From: Halomonadaceae bacterium T82-2 | GTDB lineage: Bacteria > Pseudomonadota > Gammaproteobacteria > Pseudomonadales > Halomonadaceae | Direction of reading: 5' to 3' | Assembly (NCBI GenBank): GCA_001577635.1 | Contig: LSBP01000001.1 | Span: 62,001 to 126,000 of the forward strand | Length of the DNA stretch: 64,000 bases | Shown here: positions 31,860 to 45,416 of the stretch, in pieces | Layout of the letters: every line of letters begins with the position of its first letter | Numbering within the stretch: position 1 is the first letter of the stretch | The notes under the pieces: generated by a model | The model's input: the letters and a program-made list of their open reading frames with translations, nothing else | What the model was told of the DNA's origin: nothing | The model's database searches: none | Translations under genes and position numbers: made by a program

Positions 31860-32813
31860 ATGGCGGAATCCAAGCCGGTCATCTATGCCGCCATGGGCGG
31901 CAATCTGCTGATCGCGATCACCAAGTTCGTTGCCGCCGCTTTCACCGGAAGCTCGGCGATGCTCTCCGAAGGCATTCACTCGGTGGTCGACACCGGCAAC
32001 CAGGGCCTGCTGCTGCTGGGCCTGAAGCGCGCCAGTCGACCACCCAGCGCGCAGTTTCCCTTCGGCCACGGCAAGGAGGTCTATTTCTGGAGCTTCGTGG
32101 TCGCGCTGCTGATCTTCGCCGTGGGCGCCGGCGTCTCGATCTACGAGGGCATCAACCACATCCTTCACCCCGAGCCGATGCAGTCGCCGTTGATCAACTA
32201 CATCGTGCTGGGACTGGGGATTCTCTTCGAGGGGGCGTCCTGGGCCTTCGCACTGAACGCCTTTCGCAAGACCAAGGGCAAGTGGGGCTATGTGCAGGCG
32301 GTGCGCCGTGGCAAGGACCCGACCATGTTCATGGTGGTGTTCGAGGACTCCGCCGCCCTGCTCGGTCTCCTGGTGGCGCTCGGCGGCATCTGGCTGAGCG
32401 AGTGGACCCACAACCCAATCTTCGATGGCATCGCCTCGGTGATTATCGGCCTGATCCTCGGCGGCACGGCGATCTGGCTTGCGGTCGAGACCAAGGGGTT
32501 GCTGATCGGTGAAAGTGCCAATCGCGGTGTGGTCGATGCCATTCGCCACCTGGCCGGCAACGCCGATGCCGTGGAATCGGTCAACGAGGTGCTGACCATG
32601 CACATGGGGCCGGACTTCGTCCTCGCCACGCTCAGCATCCGTTTCCGGCGCGGCACGCCCGCCGAGCGCATCGAGCGGGCCATCGCCACGCTGGACCGGG
32701 ACATCAAGGCCGAGGTGCCGACGGTCAAGCGGGTGTTCGTCGAGGCCGAGGCCCGCGCCGATGTGGACGAACGCCCGGATCACGGCGAGGAGCCGGCCAA
32801 CGCCCCGGCCTGA
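31860..32813 (+). CDS. Cation diffusion facilitator (CDF) family transporter
   Basis: MAESKPVIYAAMGGNLLIAITKFVAAAFTGSSAMLSEGIHSVVDTGNQGLLLLG...FPFGHGKEVYFWSF. Confidence 0.93.
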   Translation: MAESKPVIYAAMGGNLLIAITKFVAAAFTGSSAMLSEGIHSVVDTGNQGLLLLGLKRASRPPSAQFPFGHGKEVYFWSFVVALLIFAVGAGVSIYEGINHILHPEPMQSPLINYIVLGLGILFEGASWAFALNAFRKTKGKWGYVQAVRRGKDPTMFMVVFEDSAALLGLLVALGGIWLSEWTHNPIFDGIASVIIGLILGGTAIWLAVETKGLLIGESANRGVVDAIRHLAGNADAVESVNEVLTMHMGPDFVLATLSIRFRRGTPAERIERAIATLDRDIKAEVPTVKRVFVEAEARADVDERPDHGEEPANAPA

Positions 32814-32817
32814 ACGA

Positions 32818-32845
32818 CATCGCCCCGGCGAGGGCCGGGGCGATG
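32818..32845. terminator. Convergent terminator between CDF gene and CSD gene
   Basis: 12-bp stem CATCGCCCCGGC-GAGG-GCCGGGGCGATG between the two convergent stop codons. Confidence 0.6.
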
Positions 32846-32870
32846 GCGTTTCGGGAAGCGCGGGTGGGAC

Positions 32871-33335
32871 TCAGGTGATGACGGTGACGTCGTCGGCCTG
32901 CAATCCGCGCTCGTTCTGGACCACGTGGTAGCGCACCTTCTGCCCCTCGGCCAGGGTACGATGCCCCTTGCCGCGGATGGCGCGAAAGTGCACGAATACA
33001 TCCTCACCGCTCTCGCGAGTGATGAAGCCGTAGCCCTTGTTGACGTTGAACCACTTGACCTCGCCGGTCTCGCGATCATCGCTTTCGATGTCCGCCAGGT
33101 TGGCCAGCTGTGGGGTGAGAATGTTAACGGCCAGCGTCGCCACCAGTAGAATCACGAAGATCGCCACGGCGCTGGCCACGTAGATACGCTCGATACCATC
33201 GAGCTCCAGGGCCTTTTCCAGCTCGCCGGTCAATGCGCCATCGGCCAGCGAGGCAAACAGGGCGATCAGCAGCGGTGCGGGAGCGGCCAGCAGGAGACTG
33301 ATGATACTGCAACGCAGTAATACCTTTCGATTCAT
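32871..33335 (-). CDS. Membrane-anchored cold-shock-domain protein
   Basis: N-terminal hydrophobic segments ([43 protein letters not shown]) followed by complete [33 protein letters not shown] with RNP1/RNP2. Confidence 0.9.
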   Translation of the reverse strand: MNRKVLLRCSIISLLLAAPAPLLIALFASLADGALTGELEKALELDGIERIYVASAVAIFVILLVATLAVNILTPQLANLADIESDDRETGEVKWFNVNKGYGFITRESGEDVFVHFRAIRGKGHRTLAEGQKVRYHVVQNERGLQADDVTVIT

Positions 33336-33419
33336 GGACCTCGGGTTCTCTTGTTGTCAACCAAAAACGGCCCGATCGCCGAGGCGACGGGCGATGTCAT
33401 GAAAAATCAAGGTGTCGCG

Positions 33420-33698
33420 ATGAACGGCAACACACAGCGCAGCGATTCTAGCATGATCGAAAATGGCACGCTTATCAGCCGCCTGGAGGCACACATCGAG
33501 GCGCTGGAGAGCCGGCTGGCCTATCAGGAGCACTGGCTGGACACGCTGGACCGCGCCGCCGTGCAGCAGGAACAGCGCCTGAGCCAGCTCGAGCGCATGA
33601 ACGAACTGATGCAGCAGCGCCTGCGCGATCAGAACCAGGCTCTGGAAAGCCTGTCTCCGGAGCCCGGGGCATCGGACGAGCGCCCGCCCCATTACTGA
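33420..33698 (+). CDS. slyX: SlyX family protein
   Basis: SRLEAHIEALESRLAYQEHWLDTLDRAAVQQEQRLSQLERMNELMQQRLRD... ending in PPHY. Confidence 0.85.
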   Translation: MNGNTQRSDSSMIENGTLISRLEAHIEALESRLAYQEHWLDTLDRAAVQQEQRLSQLERMNELMQQRLRDQNQALESLSPEPGASDERPPHY

Positions 33699-33777
33699 GG
33701 CCCACAAGGCGCGACGTGCCGACCGGACTCGAGGCGGCCGGCAAGGGCCGGGGGGACAGCGAAGGCGAAAACGAAAA

Positions 33778-33797
33778 GGAGCGCCGCATGGCGCTCC
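33778..33797 (-). terminator. Rho-independent terminator of trxB
   Basis: Minus strand GGAGCGCC-ATGC-GGCGCTCC followed by TTTTCGTTTT. Confidence 0.75.
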
Positions 33798-33843
33798 CTG
33801 AGTCGATCAGACTGCTGTCAGGCGCAGCCAGCCCGGCCAGCGA

Positions 33844-34965
<1,122 letters not shown>

Positions 34966-34981
34966 TCACACCCGGGAACCG

Positions 34982-35584
34982 TTACAGTTCCTTGGAGTGC
35001 TCGCCGAGGTACTTGGCGACACCTTCGGCGGTATCCTTCATGCCTTCCTGGCCTTCGTCCCAGCCGGCCGGGCAGACTTCGCCATGCGTCTGGTGATGCT
35101 TGAGCGCCTTGACCATGCGCAGCATCTCGTCGACGTTGCGGCCCAGCGGCAGGTTGTTGACGGTCTGGTGCTGGACCACGCCGTCCTCGTCGATCAGGAA
35201 GGAGGCGCGCAGGGCGACACCCGCTTCCGGATGCTCGATGCCGTAGGCCTGGACGATCTCGTGCTTGACGTCCGCCACGACCGGGAAGCCGACTTCACCG
35301 ATGCCACCGTTGTCCGGCGAGGTCTTGCGCCAGGCGTAGTGGGTGAACTGGGAGTCGATGGAAGCGCCGATGACCTCCACACCCAGCTCCTTGAACTGCG
35401 CCAGACGGTTGTCGTGGGCGATGATCTCGGAGGGGCAGACGAAGGTGAAGTCCAGCGGCCAGAAGAACAGCACGCGCAGCTTGCCGTTGCTGTCGGACAG
35501 CTTGAAGTTGTCGACGATGGTGCCATCGCCCAGAACGGCGGCCGCTTCGAAATCCGGTGCCTGACGTCCAACCAGTACGCTCAT
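34982..35584 (-). CDS. 2-Cys peroxiredoxin (AhpC/Prx1 type)
   Basis: MSVLVGRQAPDFEAAAVLGDGTIVDNFKL...FTFVCPSEIIA...EVCPAGWDEGQEG; peroxidatic and resolving Cys present. Confidence 0.94.
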   Translation of the reverse strand: MSVLVGRQAPDFEAAAVLGDGTIVDNFKLSDSNGKLRVLFFWPLDFTFVCPSEIIAHDNRLAQFKELGVEVIGASIDSQFTHYAWRKTSPDNGGIGEVGFPVVADVKHEIVQAYGIEHPEAGVALRASFLIDEDGVVQHQTVNNLPLGRNVDEMLRMVKALKHHQTHGEVCPAGWDEGQEGMKDTAEGVAKYLGEHSKEL

Positions 35585-35712
35585 GTAACGCTCCTTGAGA
35601 GTTGAGTGTGGTCGCTTGTGAATGATGACGAGGACGAGGTTACGATCGCCCCCGCGATCTGCCAATTTGATAACCCCAATGATCGATATAGGGCATGCCT
35701 ATCGGCCGTGCC

Positions 35713-35922
35713 CTACACGATGTCGTCGTCGCGCGCCACCGTCACCCGTTCGATGTCGCCGAGCACGCAAGAAACCTCCACGCCGACCTGCATCGGGGCA
35801 CAGCAGCGCGGACAATCCTCCCAGGTCACGTGACTGCCCTGGCTGGCATCGACCAGCAGGTCGAAGGCAGCCCCGCAATAGGGGCAGTGGGTCGCATGCG
35901 AGGTGAGCATCTCTTCATTCAT
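35713..35922 (-). CDS. CPXCG-motif cysteine-rich small protein
   Basis: MNEEMLTSHATHCPYCGAAFDLLVDASQGSHVTWEDCPRCCAPMQV; two CxxC pairs. Confidence 0.85.
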   Translation of the reverse strand: MNEEMLTSHATHCPYCGAAFDLLVDASQGSHVTWEDCPRCCAPMQVGVEVSCVLGDIERVTVARDDDIV

Positions 35923-36119
35923 GATCGGCTCCCACCCTGCGCGTCGATGCCATCTCTGAGATCAGGATTTGGGGGCATCGGCGCCAGCTTTCAAGGGGCG
36001 AATTGACGGTCCTGTTCAGGATAGTCGAGCCGGCGCCGAACACCCATCGCCGATTGGGCCCGCTTGAATTCTCGACCTATCATTGCCATGTGATGGATAA
36101 AGGCAATGCGGGCCAAGTG

Positions 36120-36147
36120 TCGACAATCCCGCCCCTGGGCGTAGTAT
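36120..36147 (+). promoter_or_regulatory. Putative acnA promoter (TCGACA-N16-TAGTAT) with upstream nested inverted repeat
   Basis: -35 at 36120-36125, -10 at 36142-36147; GGCCCGC (36057-36063)/GCGGGCC (36108-36114) enclosing CATTGCC/GGCAATG lies just upstream. Confidence 0.45.
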
Positions 36148-36271
36148 CGTAGCCCTAGTCAATCAGGAACCTGACCACTCGGGAGACGGTGACCGGCACC
36201 ACCGGCAGGCCGTTGAAGCCGGCAGTTCCGCCGCCCGAGTCGACGCCCAAGCAAGGCATGAGGAGGAGTCC

Positions 36272-39025
<2,754 letters not shown>

Positions 39026-39070
39026 AGCCGTGCCGGGGAAGCGCCCCGGGCATCACTCGGCGCAAACGGA

Positions 39071-39100
39071 AACGCCCTGCCAGCGAGGCAGGGCGTTTTC
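39071..39100 (+). terminator. Rho-independent terminator of acnA
   Basis: 11-bp stem AACGCCCTGCC-AGCGA-GGCAGGGCGTT followed by TTC. Confidence 0.75.
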
Positions 39101-39133
39101 ACGTCATGGCATAGTCGGCCGAGACAAGGCTAT

Positions 39134-39247
39134 GCGAGGGCGCTGTAGACCCTTCCCTGGGCGCTACTTTTGCCATCTGACCGCCATGGATGGCGGAAAT
39201 GCCGAAATGGAAGGGATCATTTTTCGGCCATGGCAAAAGACCCTCGC
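39134..39247. repeat. Multi-branched palindromic intergenic element
   Basis: Nested perfect arms: GCGAGGG 39134-39140/CCCTCGC 39241-39247; TTTTGCCAT 39168-39176/ATGGCAAAA 39230-39238; inside, hairpins CCGCCAT-GG-ATGGCGG (39181-39196) and GCCGAAA...TTTCGGC (39201-39228); direct repeat GGGCGCT at 39138 and 39159. Confidence 0.6.
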
Positions 39248-39274
39248 GTCGACTTGTCACTGCCTGCCATGACC

Positions 39275-39291
39275 CGCTTTTTAGAAAAGCG
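39275..39291 (-). terminator. Hairpin immediately downstream of malic enzyme
   Basis: CGCTTTT-TAG-AAAAGCG directly after the malic enzyme stop codon. Confidence 0.45.
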
Positions 39292-39292
39292 C

Positions 39293-40972
39293 TTAGAACG
39301 CGCGACGCCGATAACGCCGATAACGCGGATACCAGAAGTTGTGCTCGATCGCCTCCCACAGCACTTCATCGCTGGAGGACAGCGCCACGCCTTCCTCCTG
39401 GGCCTGCTTGGCGACATCGAAAGCGATCGACTTGCTGATCTCGCGGATATCCTTGAGTGACGGCAGCAGCGCGCCCTCGCCCTTCCTGACGATCGGCGCG
39501 CCGTTGGCCAGGGCGTTGGAAGCCGCCATCAGCATGCCGTCGGTGACCCGCGAGGCGTTGGACGCGACCACGCCGAGCCCCACGCCGGGGAAGATGTAGG
39601 CGTTGTTGCACTGGGCGATGGCGATCTCGCGCTCGCCGACCTTGACCGCCGGGAAGGGGCTGCCGGTCGCGACCAGCGCCTGGCCGTCGGTCCAGTCGGC
39701 GATTTCCTGGGGCGTCGCCTCGACCCGCGAGGTGGGGTTGGACAGCGGCATCACCACCGGGTTGGGGCAGTTCTCGTGCAACGTGCGGATCACCTCTTCG
39801 GTGAACAGGCCGCGTTGACCGGATACCCCGATCAGGATGGTCGGCCTGGCCGAGGCGATCACGTCGAGCAGCGAGCGACCCGGCCAGTCGGCCAGCTCCG
39901 CGGGGTCATGGGCCAGGCGCTGCTGGAAGTCGCGCAGGCCGTCCATGTCGCTGGTCAGCAGGCCGTGGCGATCCACCATGTAGACCCGCCGGCGTGCCTC
40001 GTCCTCGCTCAGCCCCTCGGCCTGCATGGCGACGATGATCTGCTCGGCGATGCCGCAGCCGGCGGAACCGGCGCCGACGAAGGCCACCCGCTGGTCGCCG
40101 AGCCGGGCATCGCGCGACTTGCAGGCCGCCAGCAGGGTGCCCACGCAGACCGCGGCAGTGCCCTGGATGTCGTCGTTGAAGCAGCACAGCTCGTCGCGGT
40201 AGCGTTCGAGCAGCGGCATGGCGTTGGTCTGGGCGAAGTCCTCGAACTGCACCAGGGCGTTGGGCCAGCGACGCTTGACCGCCTGCATGAACATGTCGAT
40301 GAACTCGGCGTACTCCTCGTCGCCGATGCGCTTGTGGCGCCAGCCCATGTACATCGGATCATCGAGCAGCTGCTGGTTGTTGGTGCCCACGTCGAGCATG
40401 ATCGGCAGCGTGTAGGCCGGGCTGATGCCGCCACAGGCGGTATACAGCGAGAGCTTGCCGATGGGAATGCCCATGCCGCCGATGCCCTGGTCGCCGAGCC
40501 CCAGGATCCGCTCGCCGTCGGTGACCACGATCACCTTGACCCGGTCCTTGGTGGCGCTGCGCAGGATATCGTCCATGTGCTCCCGGTCGGGATAGGAGAC
40601 GAAGATCCCGCGGTGGTTGCGATAGATATTGGAGAACTCCTCGCACGCCTCGCCCACCGTCGGCGTGTAGATGATCGGCATCATCTCCTCGAGATGCTCT
40701 TCCAGCAGGCGGAAGAACAGCGTCTCGTTGTCGTCCTGGATCGAGCGCAGGTAGATGTGCTTGTCCAGATCGGTCTTGCACAGGCGGTACTGACGGTAGG
40801 CGCGCTCCGCCTGCTCCTCGATGGTCTCGACATTCTGGGGCAGCAGCCCGATAAGATTGAAGTCGATGCGCTCCTTCAGGGTGAAGGCGCTGCCCTTGTT
40901 CAGCAGCGGCATCTCCAGCAGCGACGGACCGGCATAGGGGGTATAGAGGGGGCGCTTGGCGTTCTCGCTCAT
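39293..40972 (-). CDS. maeA: NAD-dependent malic enzyme
   Basis: [59 protein letters not shown]...; malic enzyme N and NAD-binding domains. Confidence 0.95.
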   Translation of the reverse strand: MSENAKRPLYTPYAGPSLLEMPLLNKGSAFTLKERIDFNLIGLLPQNVETIEEQAERAYRQYRLCKTDLDKHIYLRSIQDDNETLFFRLLEEHLEEMMPIIYTPTVGEACEEFSNIYRNHRGIFVSYPDREHMDDILRSATKDRVKVIVVTDGERILGLGDQGIGGMGIPIGKLSLYTACGGISPAYTLPIMLDVGTNNQQLLDDPMYMGWRHKRIGDEEYAEFIDMFMQAVKRRWPNALVQFEDFAQTNAMPLLERYRDELCCFNDDIQGTAAVCVGTLLAACKSRDARLGDQRVAFVGAGSAGCGIAEQIIVAMQAEGLSEDEARRRVYMVDRHGLLTSDMDGLRDFQQRLAHDPAELADWPGRSLLDVIASARPTILIGVSGQRGLFTEEVIRTLHENCPNPVVMPLSNPTSRVEATPQEIADWTDGQALVATGSPFPAVKVGEREIAIAQCNNAYIFPGVGLGVVASNASRVTDGMLMAASNALANGAPIVRKGEGALLPSLKDIREISKSIAFDVAKQAQEEGVALSSSDEVLWEAIEHNFWYPRYRRYRRRAF

Positions 40973-41191
40973 CTCTCGACTCGAGGTTGGTGTGACGACG
41001 TTCGCGCGGGCTGCGATGACGTTCAGCAAACGACGCGGCGAACACGGAAAAGCGACAGATACGATAACACAGCCGCCCGTTCGACCGCCTCGAAAGCACG
41101 GCGCTTTCCTGCGCTTCGACAGGAAGTGCATTGACCGGGGCATCGGGCTTTGCTCAACTGATGGCTCGCGATCGACGGCAAGAGACACAGC

Positions 41192-42388
41192 ATGGCAGCC
41201 CTTCCCCCGGTCCGGCGCAGCGCCGAGACGTCGGCCGCCGGAACGCCGGCCGCCGGATTCGCCTTCAACGGGCAGGAGATCAACGGCGCCCTGGGGGATC
41301 TGGGCACCCTGCTGCCGCTGACGCTGGGCATCCTGGCCCTGGGCGTCCTGCCCCCGGGGCCGGTGCTGTTCGGGTTTGCGGCATTCTATCTCGCCACCGC
41401 CTGCTGCTACCGTCTGCCGCTTCCCGTGCAGCCCATGAAGGCCGTGGCGGCGATGCTGCTGGCCACGGGCATGACGGCCCAGGCGGTGGCCCTGAGCGGC
41501 GTGATGATCGGGGGAGTGATGCTGATGCTCGGGCTGACGGGGTGGATCAATCGCCTGAGCCGCCCGATACCGCAGTCCGTGCTCGCCGGGCTGCAGCTCG
41601 GCCTGGGCGTGATGCTGGCCCGGGCCAGCCTGGCGCTGATGGCCGAGGCGCCCTGGCTGGGAGGCGTGACGCTGGCGGTTCTGCTGGTGAGCATGCGCCG
41701 GCCGCGCTGCCCCTCGGTGCTGATCACCCTGCTGGTCGCGGTGGGGCTGGGCCTGATGCAGGGCGGCGACAGCCCGATCGCCATGCCCGATTCCCACCCC
41801 CTGCTGGCGCTGGCCGCCTGGCCGGACCTCGGCACCATCGAGCACTCCCTGACGACGCTGGTGCTGCCCCAGCTGTCGCTGACGGTGACCAATGCCGTGG
41901 TGCTGACCGCCCTGGTGGCCGGCGACTACTTCGGCGAACGCGCGGCGCATGTCACGCCCGCGCGCCTGTCGATCACCACCGGCCTCGCCAACCTGGTGCT
42001 CGCGCCGTTCGGCGCCCTGCCGATGTGCCACGGCGCGGGCGGACTGGCGGCCCACTACCGCTTCGGCGCACGCACCGGTACGGCCCCCCTGCTGCTGGGC
42101 CTGGCCCTGCTCGTCATGGCCTGCCTGCCGGCACAGTGGGGGCTGGCGATGCTGGCCGCCATCCCCGCCGCCGGGCTGGGCGCCCTGCTGCTGGTGGCCG
42201 CCTGGCAGCTGGCCGTCACCCGGCGGCTGTTCGACAGCCGGCCCGACTGCTGGCCGGTGATCGCCGCGACCGCCGCGGTGACGGTCGCGGTGAATCCCTT
42301 CTGGGGGCTGGTCGCCGGTGCCGCCGCCGAATGGGGACGGGTCAGATGGACCCGGTACCGTCGCGCTCGCGACGCCTCAGCGCGGTGA
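41192..42388 (+). CDS. Putative sulfate/molybdate transporter (MOT1-like)
   Basis: [27 protein letters not shown]...[19 protein letters not shown]; repeated GDLGT / QPMK motifs of MOT1-type transporters. Confidence 0.82.
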   Translation: MAALPPVRRSAETSAAGTPAAGFAFNGQEINGALGDLGTLLPLTLGILALGVLPPGPVLFGFAAFYLATACCYRLPLPVQPMKAVAAMLLATGMTAQAVALSGVMIGGVMLMLGLTGWINRLSRPIPQSVLAGLQLGLGVMLARASLALMAEAPWLGGVTLAVLLVSMRRPRCPSVLITLLVAVGLGLMQGGDSPIAMPDSHPLLALAAWPDLGTIEHSLTTLVLPQLSLTVTNAVVLTALVAGDYFGERAAHVTPARLSITTGLANLVLAPFGALPMCHGAGGLAAHYRFGARTGTAPLLLGLALLVMACLPAQWGLAMLAAIPAAGLGALLLVAAWQLAVTRRLFDSRPDCWPVIAATAAVTVAVNPFWGLVAGAAAEWGRVRWTRYRRARDASAR

Positions 42389-42516
42389 CGCCGCGAAGAA
42401 CCACGGGCGCAGCCTGACACCCAGCATGTTGCCGGCGAAGGCGGCCAGCGAGGCCGCGAGGACCAGGCAGCCGGGCGCCCCGTCGTCGAAGCCGGCCCTG
42501 TGTGCGCTACCGGCCG

Positions 42517-43542
42517 CTAGATGAAGCGCCCCAGACCGACGGCGTGACGCAGCCTGTCCATCAGCGGCGCGGCTTCCGCCCGGGCTCGATCGGCCCCCTT
42601 GCGCAGCACGGCCTCGATATGGCCCGGGTCCTCCATCAGCGCCTGATAGCGCTCGCGAGGCTCGCGCAGGTGGGCGTTGAGGTACTCGAACAACTCGTTC
42701 TTGGCCTCGCCCCAGCCGATGCCCTCGGCGTAGCGCTGGCGCATCGCCGCACTCTCCTCGGCGCTGGCGAAGGCCGAGTAGATCTGGAACAGGGTGCAGC
42801 TATCCGGATCCTTGGGCTCGCCCGGCTCCAGGGAGTTGGTCTTGATCTTGCGCACCAGCTTGAGCAGCTTTTTCTCGGAGACGAACAGCGGAATGGTGTT
42901 GTTGTAGCTCTTGGACATCTTGCGTCCGTCGAGCCCGCCGAGCACTTCCACCTTCTCGTCGACCACCGCCTCGGGCAGCGTGAAGTACTGGCTCTTGTAG
43001 AGATGATTGAAGCGCCCGGCCATGTCGCGGGCCATCTCGATGTGCTGGATCTGGTCGCGCCCCACCGGCACCTTGTTGGCGTTGAACATCAGGATGTCGG
43101 CGGCCATCAGCACCGGGTAGCCGAACAGCCCCATGGTGATGCCGCGATCGAGGTCCTGGCTGCCGGCCGCCTCGTTCTCGGCGACCGCGGCCTTGTAGGC
43201 ATGGGCCCGGTTCATCAGCCCCTTGGCGCAGACGCAGGACAGCATCCAGGTCAGCTCGGGAATCTCGGGGATGTCCGACTGGCGGTAGAAGATCGCATTG
43301 TCGGTATCCAGCCCCAGCGCCAGCCAGGTGGCGGCGATCTCCAGGCGCGACTGCTGGACACGCTTGGGATCCTGACACTTGATCAGGGCATGCAGGTCGG
43401 CGAGGAAGTAGAACGACTGGACATCGGGGTTCTGGCTCTCGGCGATCGCCGGCTTGATCGCGCCGACGTAGTTGCCGAGGTGGGGCGTGCCGGTCGTGGT
43501 GATGCCGGTGAGCACGCGGGTCGTCTTGGCGGCTGTACTCAT
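42517..43542 (-). CDS. trpS: Tryptophan--tRNA ligase
   Basis: [27 protein letters not shown]...KMSKSYNN (class I KMSKS). Confidence 0.96.
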   Translation of the reverse strand: MSTAAKTTRVLTGITTTGTPHLGNYVGAIKPAIAESQNPDVQSFYFLADLHALIKCQDPKRVQQSRLEIAATWLALGLDTDNAIFYRQSDIPEIPELTWMLSCVCAKGLMNRAHAYKAAVAENEAAGSQDLDRGITMGLFGYPVLMAADILMFNANKVPVGRDQIQHIEMARDMAGRFNHLYKSQYFTLPEAVVDEKVEVLGGLDGRKMSKSYNNTIPLFVSEKKLLKLVRKIKTNSLEPGEPKDPDSCTLFQIYSAFASAEESAAMRQRYAEGIGWGEAKNELFEYLNAHLREPRERYQALMEDPGHIEAVLRKGADRARAEAAPLMDRLRHAVGLGRFI

Positions 43543-43653
43543 GGAAAGCGGACTCTGCTGTCGGAAATGCCCGCTATGGTAACGCGCGCCCCCGATCAAG
43601 GCGACCGACGCCCGACGGTCACGCCGGGCGTTCGGCGGGAAGGCCCCGGCCCG

Positions 43654-44772
43654 TCAGCTCGCGACCAGGCTGGCCGGGTCGACGCTGTCGAGGCCGAAGG
43701 CCTGAGCCACGGCACGGTAGGTGATCTTGCCGTCGTGGACGTTGAGGCCGGGCAGGAAGTGCGGGTCATCGGCCAGCGCCTGCTTCCAGCCCTTGTCCGC
43801 CAGGGCGATGATGAACGGCAGGGTGGCGTTGGTCAGCGCCTGGGTGGAGGTGCGCGCCACGGCACCCGGCATGTTGGCCACGCAGTAGTGCACCACGCCG
43901 TCGACCACGTAGGTGGGCTCGGCATGGGTGGTCGCCTTGCTGGTCTCGAAACAGCCGCCCTGATCGATGGCGACGTCGACCAGCACGCTGCCCGGCTGCA
44001 TGTCGGCCAGCTGGGCGCGGGTGATCAGCTTGGGCGCGGCGGCCCCCGGCACCAGCACCGCGCCGATGATCAGGTCGGACTCGCGAATCGCCTCTTCCAG
44101 GGAGTCGGCGGTGGAATAGACGGTACGCACCCGCCCTTGGTAGCGATGATCGAGCACCTCCAGGCGCGGCAGCGACTTGTCCAGCACGGTCACCTCGGCA
44201 CCCAGACCCAGCGCCATGCGCGCCGCGTTCTCGCCGACCACGCCGCCGCCGATTACCGTGACCTTGGCCGGCGCCACGCCGGGCACACCCGGCAGCAGCA
44301 CGCCGGAACCGCCCTGGGCCTTCTCGAGGCTGTGCGCCCCGGCCTGCACGGCCATGCGACCGGCCACACGACTCATCGGCGCCAGCAGCGGCAGGCCGCC
44401 CTGGGCATCGGTGATGGTCTCGTAGGCGATACAGGTCGCCCCGGAAGCCATCAGGCCCTTGGTCAGCGATTCCTCGGCCGCCAGGTGCAGGTAGGTGAAC
44501 AGGGTCTGGCCCGACGAGAGACGCGCGACTTCCTCGCGCTGCGGCTCCTTGACCTTGAGAATCAGCTCGGCCGCGCTCCACAGCACCTCGACATCGGACT
44601 CCAGGCTCGCCCCGGCCGCCTCGAAGGCGCTGTCGGCGAAACCGGAACCGTCGCCGGCCCCGGTCTGCACGATGACCTGATGACCGCGCTCGACCAGTTC
44701 ACGCACCCCGGTCGGGGTCAGCGCGACGCGATACTCGTGGTTCTTGATTTCCTTGGGAACGGCAATCTTCAT
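43654..44772 (-). CDS. ald: Alanine dehydrogenase
   Basis: [36 protein letters not shown]...[19 protein letters not shown]. Confidence 0.97.
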   Translation of the reverse strand: MKIAVPKEIKNHEYRVALTPTGVRELVERGHQVIVQTGAGDGSGFADSAFEAAGASLESDVEVLWSAAELILKVKEPQREEVARLSSGQTLFTYLHLAAEESLTKGLMASGATCIAYETITDAQGGLPLLAPMSRVAGRMAVQAGAHSLEKAQGGSGVLLPGVPGVAPAKVTVIGGGVVGENAARMALGLGAEVTVLDKSLPRLEVLDHRYQGRVRTVYSTADSLEEAIRESDLIIGAVLVPGAAAPKLITRAQLADMQPGSVLVDVAIDQGGCFETSKATTHAEPTYVVDGVVHYCVANMPGAVARTSTQALTNATLPFIIALADKGWKQALADDPHFLPGLNVHDGKITYRAVAQAFGLDSVDPASLVAS

Positions 44773-44893
44773 GACACCCTCCTGCGATGGACGTGTTGGA
44801 CAGGGCGAGCCCGTGGATTCACACGCCATTAGTACAGCAGCTTTGGGGGATCACGATAGGCAGCCGGCGCAAAACAAAAACTTCGCCCGGACA

Positions 44894-44950
44894 GCGGTTT
44901 TCTGCCAGAAAAAACCGCGGCAAGAGCGCATGACACGAAAAACTTTCGTG
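44894..44950 (-). terminator. Two tandem hairpins downstream of the thioesterase gene
   Basis: CACGAAA-AAC-TTTCGTG (44934-44950) and GCGGTTTT...AAAACCGC (44894-44918). Confidence 0.45.
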
Positions 44951-44952
44951 AC

Positions 44953-45393
44953 CTAGGCGGGCTCCATTACCAGGGCGCCGCCATAGGTGTCGCGAAAGGC
45001 GGCCGGCAGGCGCCGGGGGCGGCCGCTGGACAGCGCGACGCAAGCGAAGCGGGTGCGGGCCCGCAACAGCGTCGCGCCGTCACTCGGGCGGATCAGCTGG
45101 AAGCGCCGCGTCAGCGTCAGCCGGCCGTCGCAGGCCACGATCCAGGTCGCCAGGCGCAGCGCATCGCCGGCGAAGGCCGGCGCCAGGTAGTCCAGCTCAT
45201 GGCGATGCACCACCATGCCGCGGTCCAGCGCCCGATAATCGTCGAGGCTCAGCCCCAGCGAGCGGGAGTGCGCCCAGCTGGCCTGCTCGACCCAGCGCAG
45301 GTATTCGGCATTGTTGACGTGGCCGTAGTGATCGATTGCCGCCTCGTCGACGACAATCGTGATCGTGAAGGGGGCCGCCAGATCCCAGTCCAT
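44953..45393 (-). CDS. Hotdog-fold acyl-CoA thioesterase
   Basis: MDWDLAAPFTITIVVDEAAIDHYGHVNNAEYLRWVEQASWAHS; 4HBT-like DxxGHVNNxxYL motif. Confidence 0.85.
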   Translation of the reverse strand: MDWDLAAPFTITIVVDEAAIDHYGHVNNAEYLRWVEQASWAHSRSLGLSLDDYRALDRGMVVHRHELDYLAPAFAGDALRLATWIVACDGRLTLTRRFQLIRPSDGATLLRARTRFACVALSSGRPRRLPAAFRDTYGGALVMEPA

Positions 45394-45416
45394 GCCTTGC
45401 CTCCCGGCCGTCTCGG

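Noticed and set aside
40973-42055. N-terminal extension of the 920-aa malic enzyme ORF
   Set aside because: Antisense to the MOT1-like transporter, low-complexity Q/H/R-rich; the conserved malic enzyme begins at [15 protein letters not shown] (40972).
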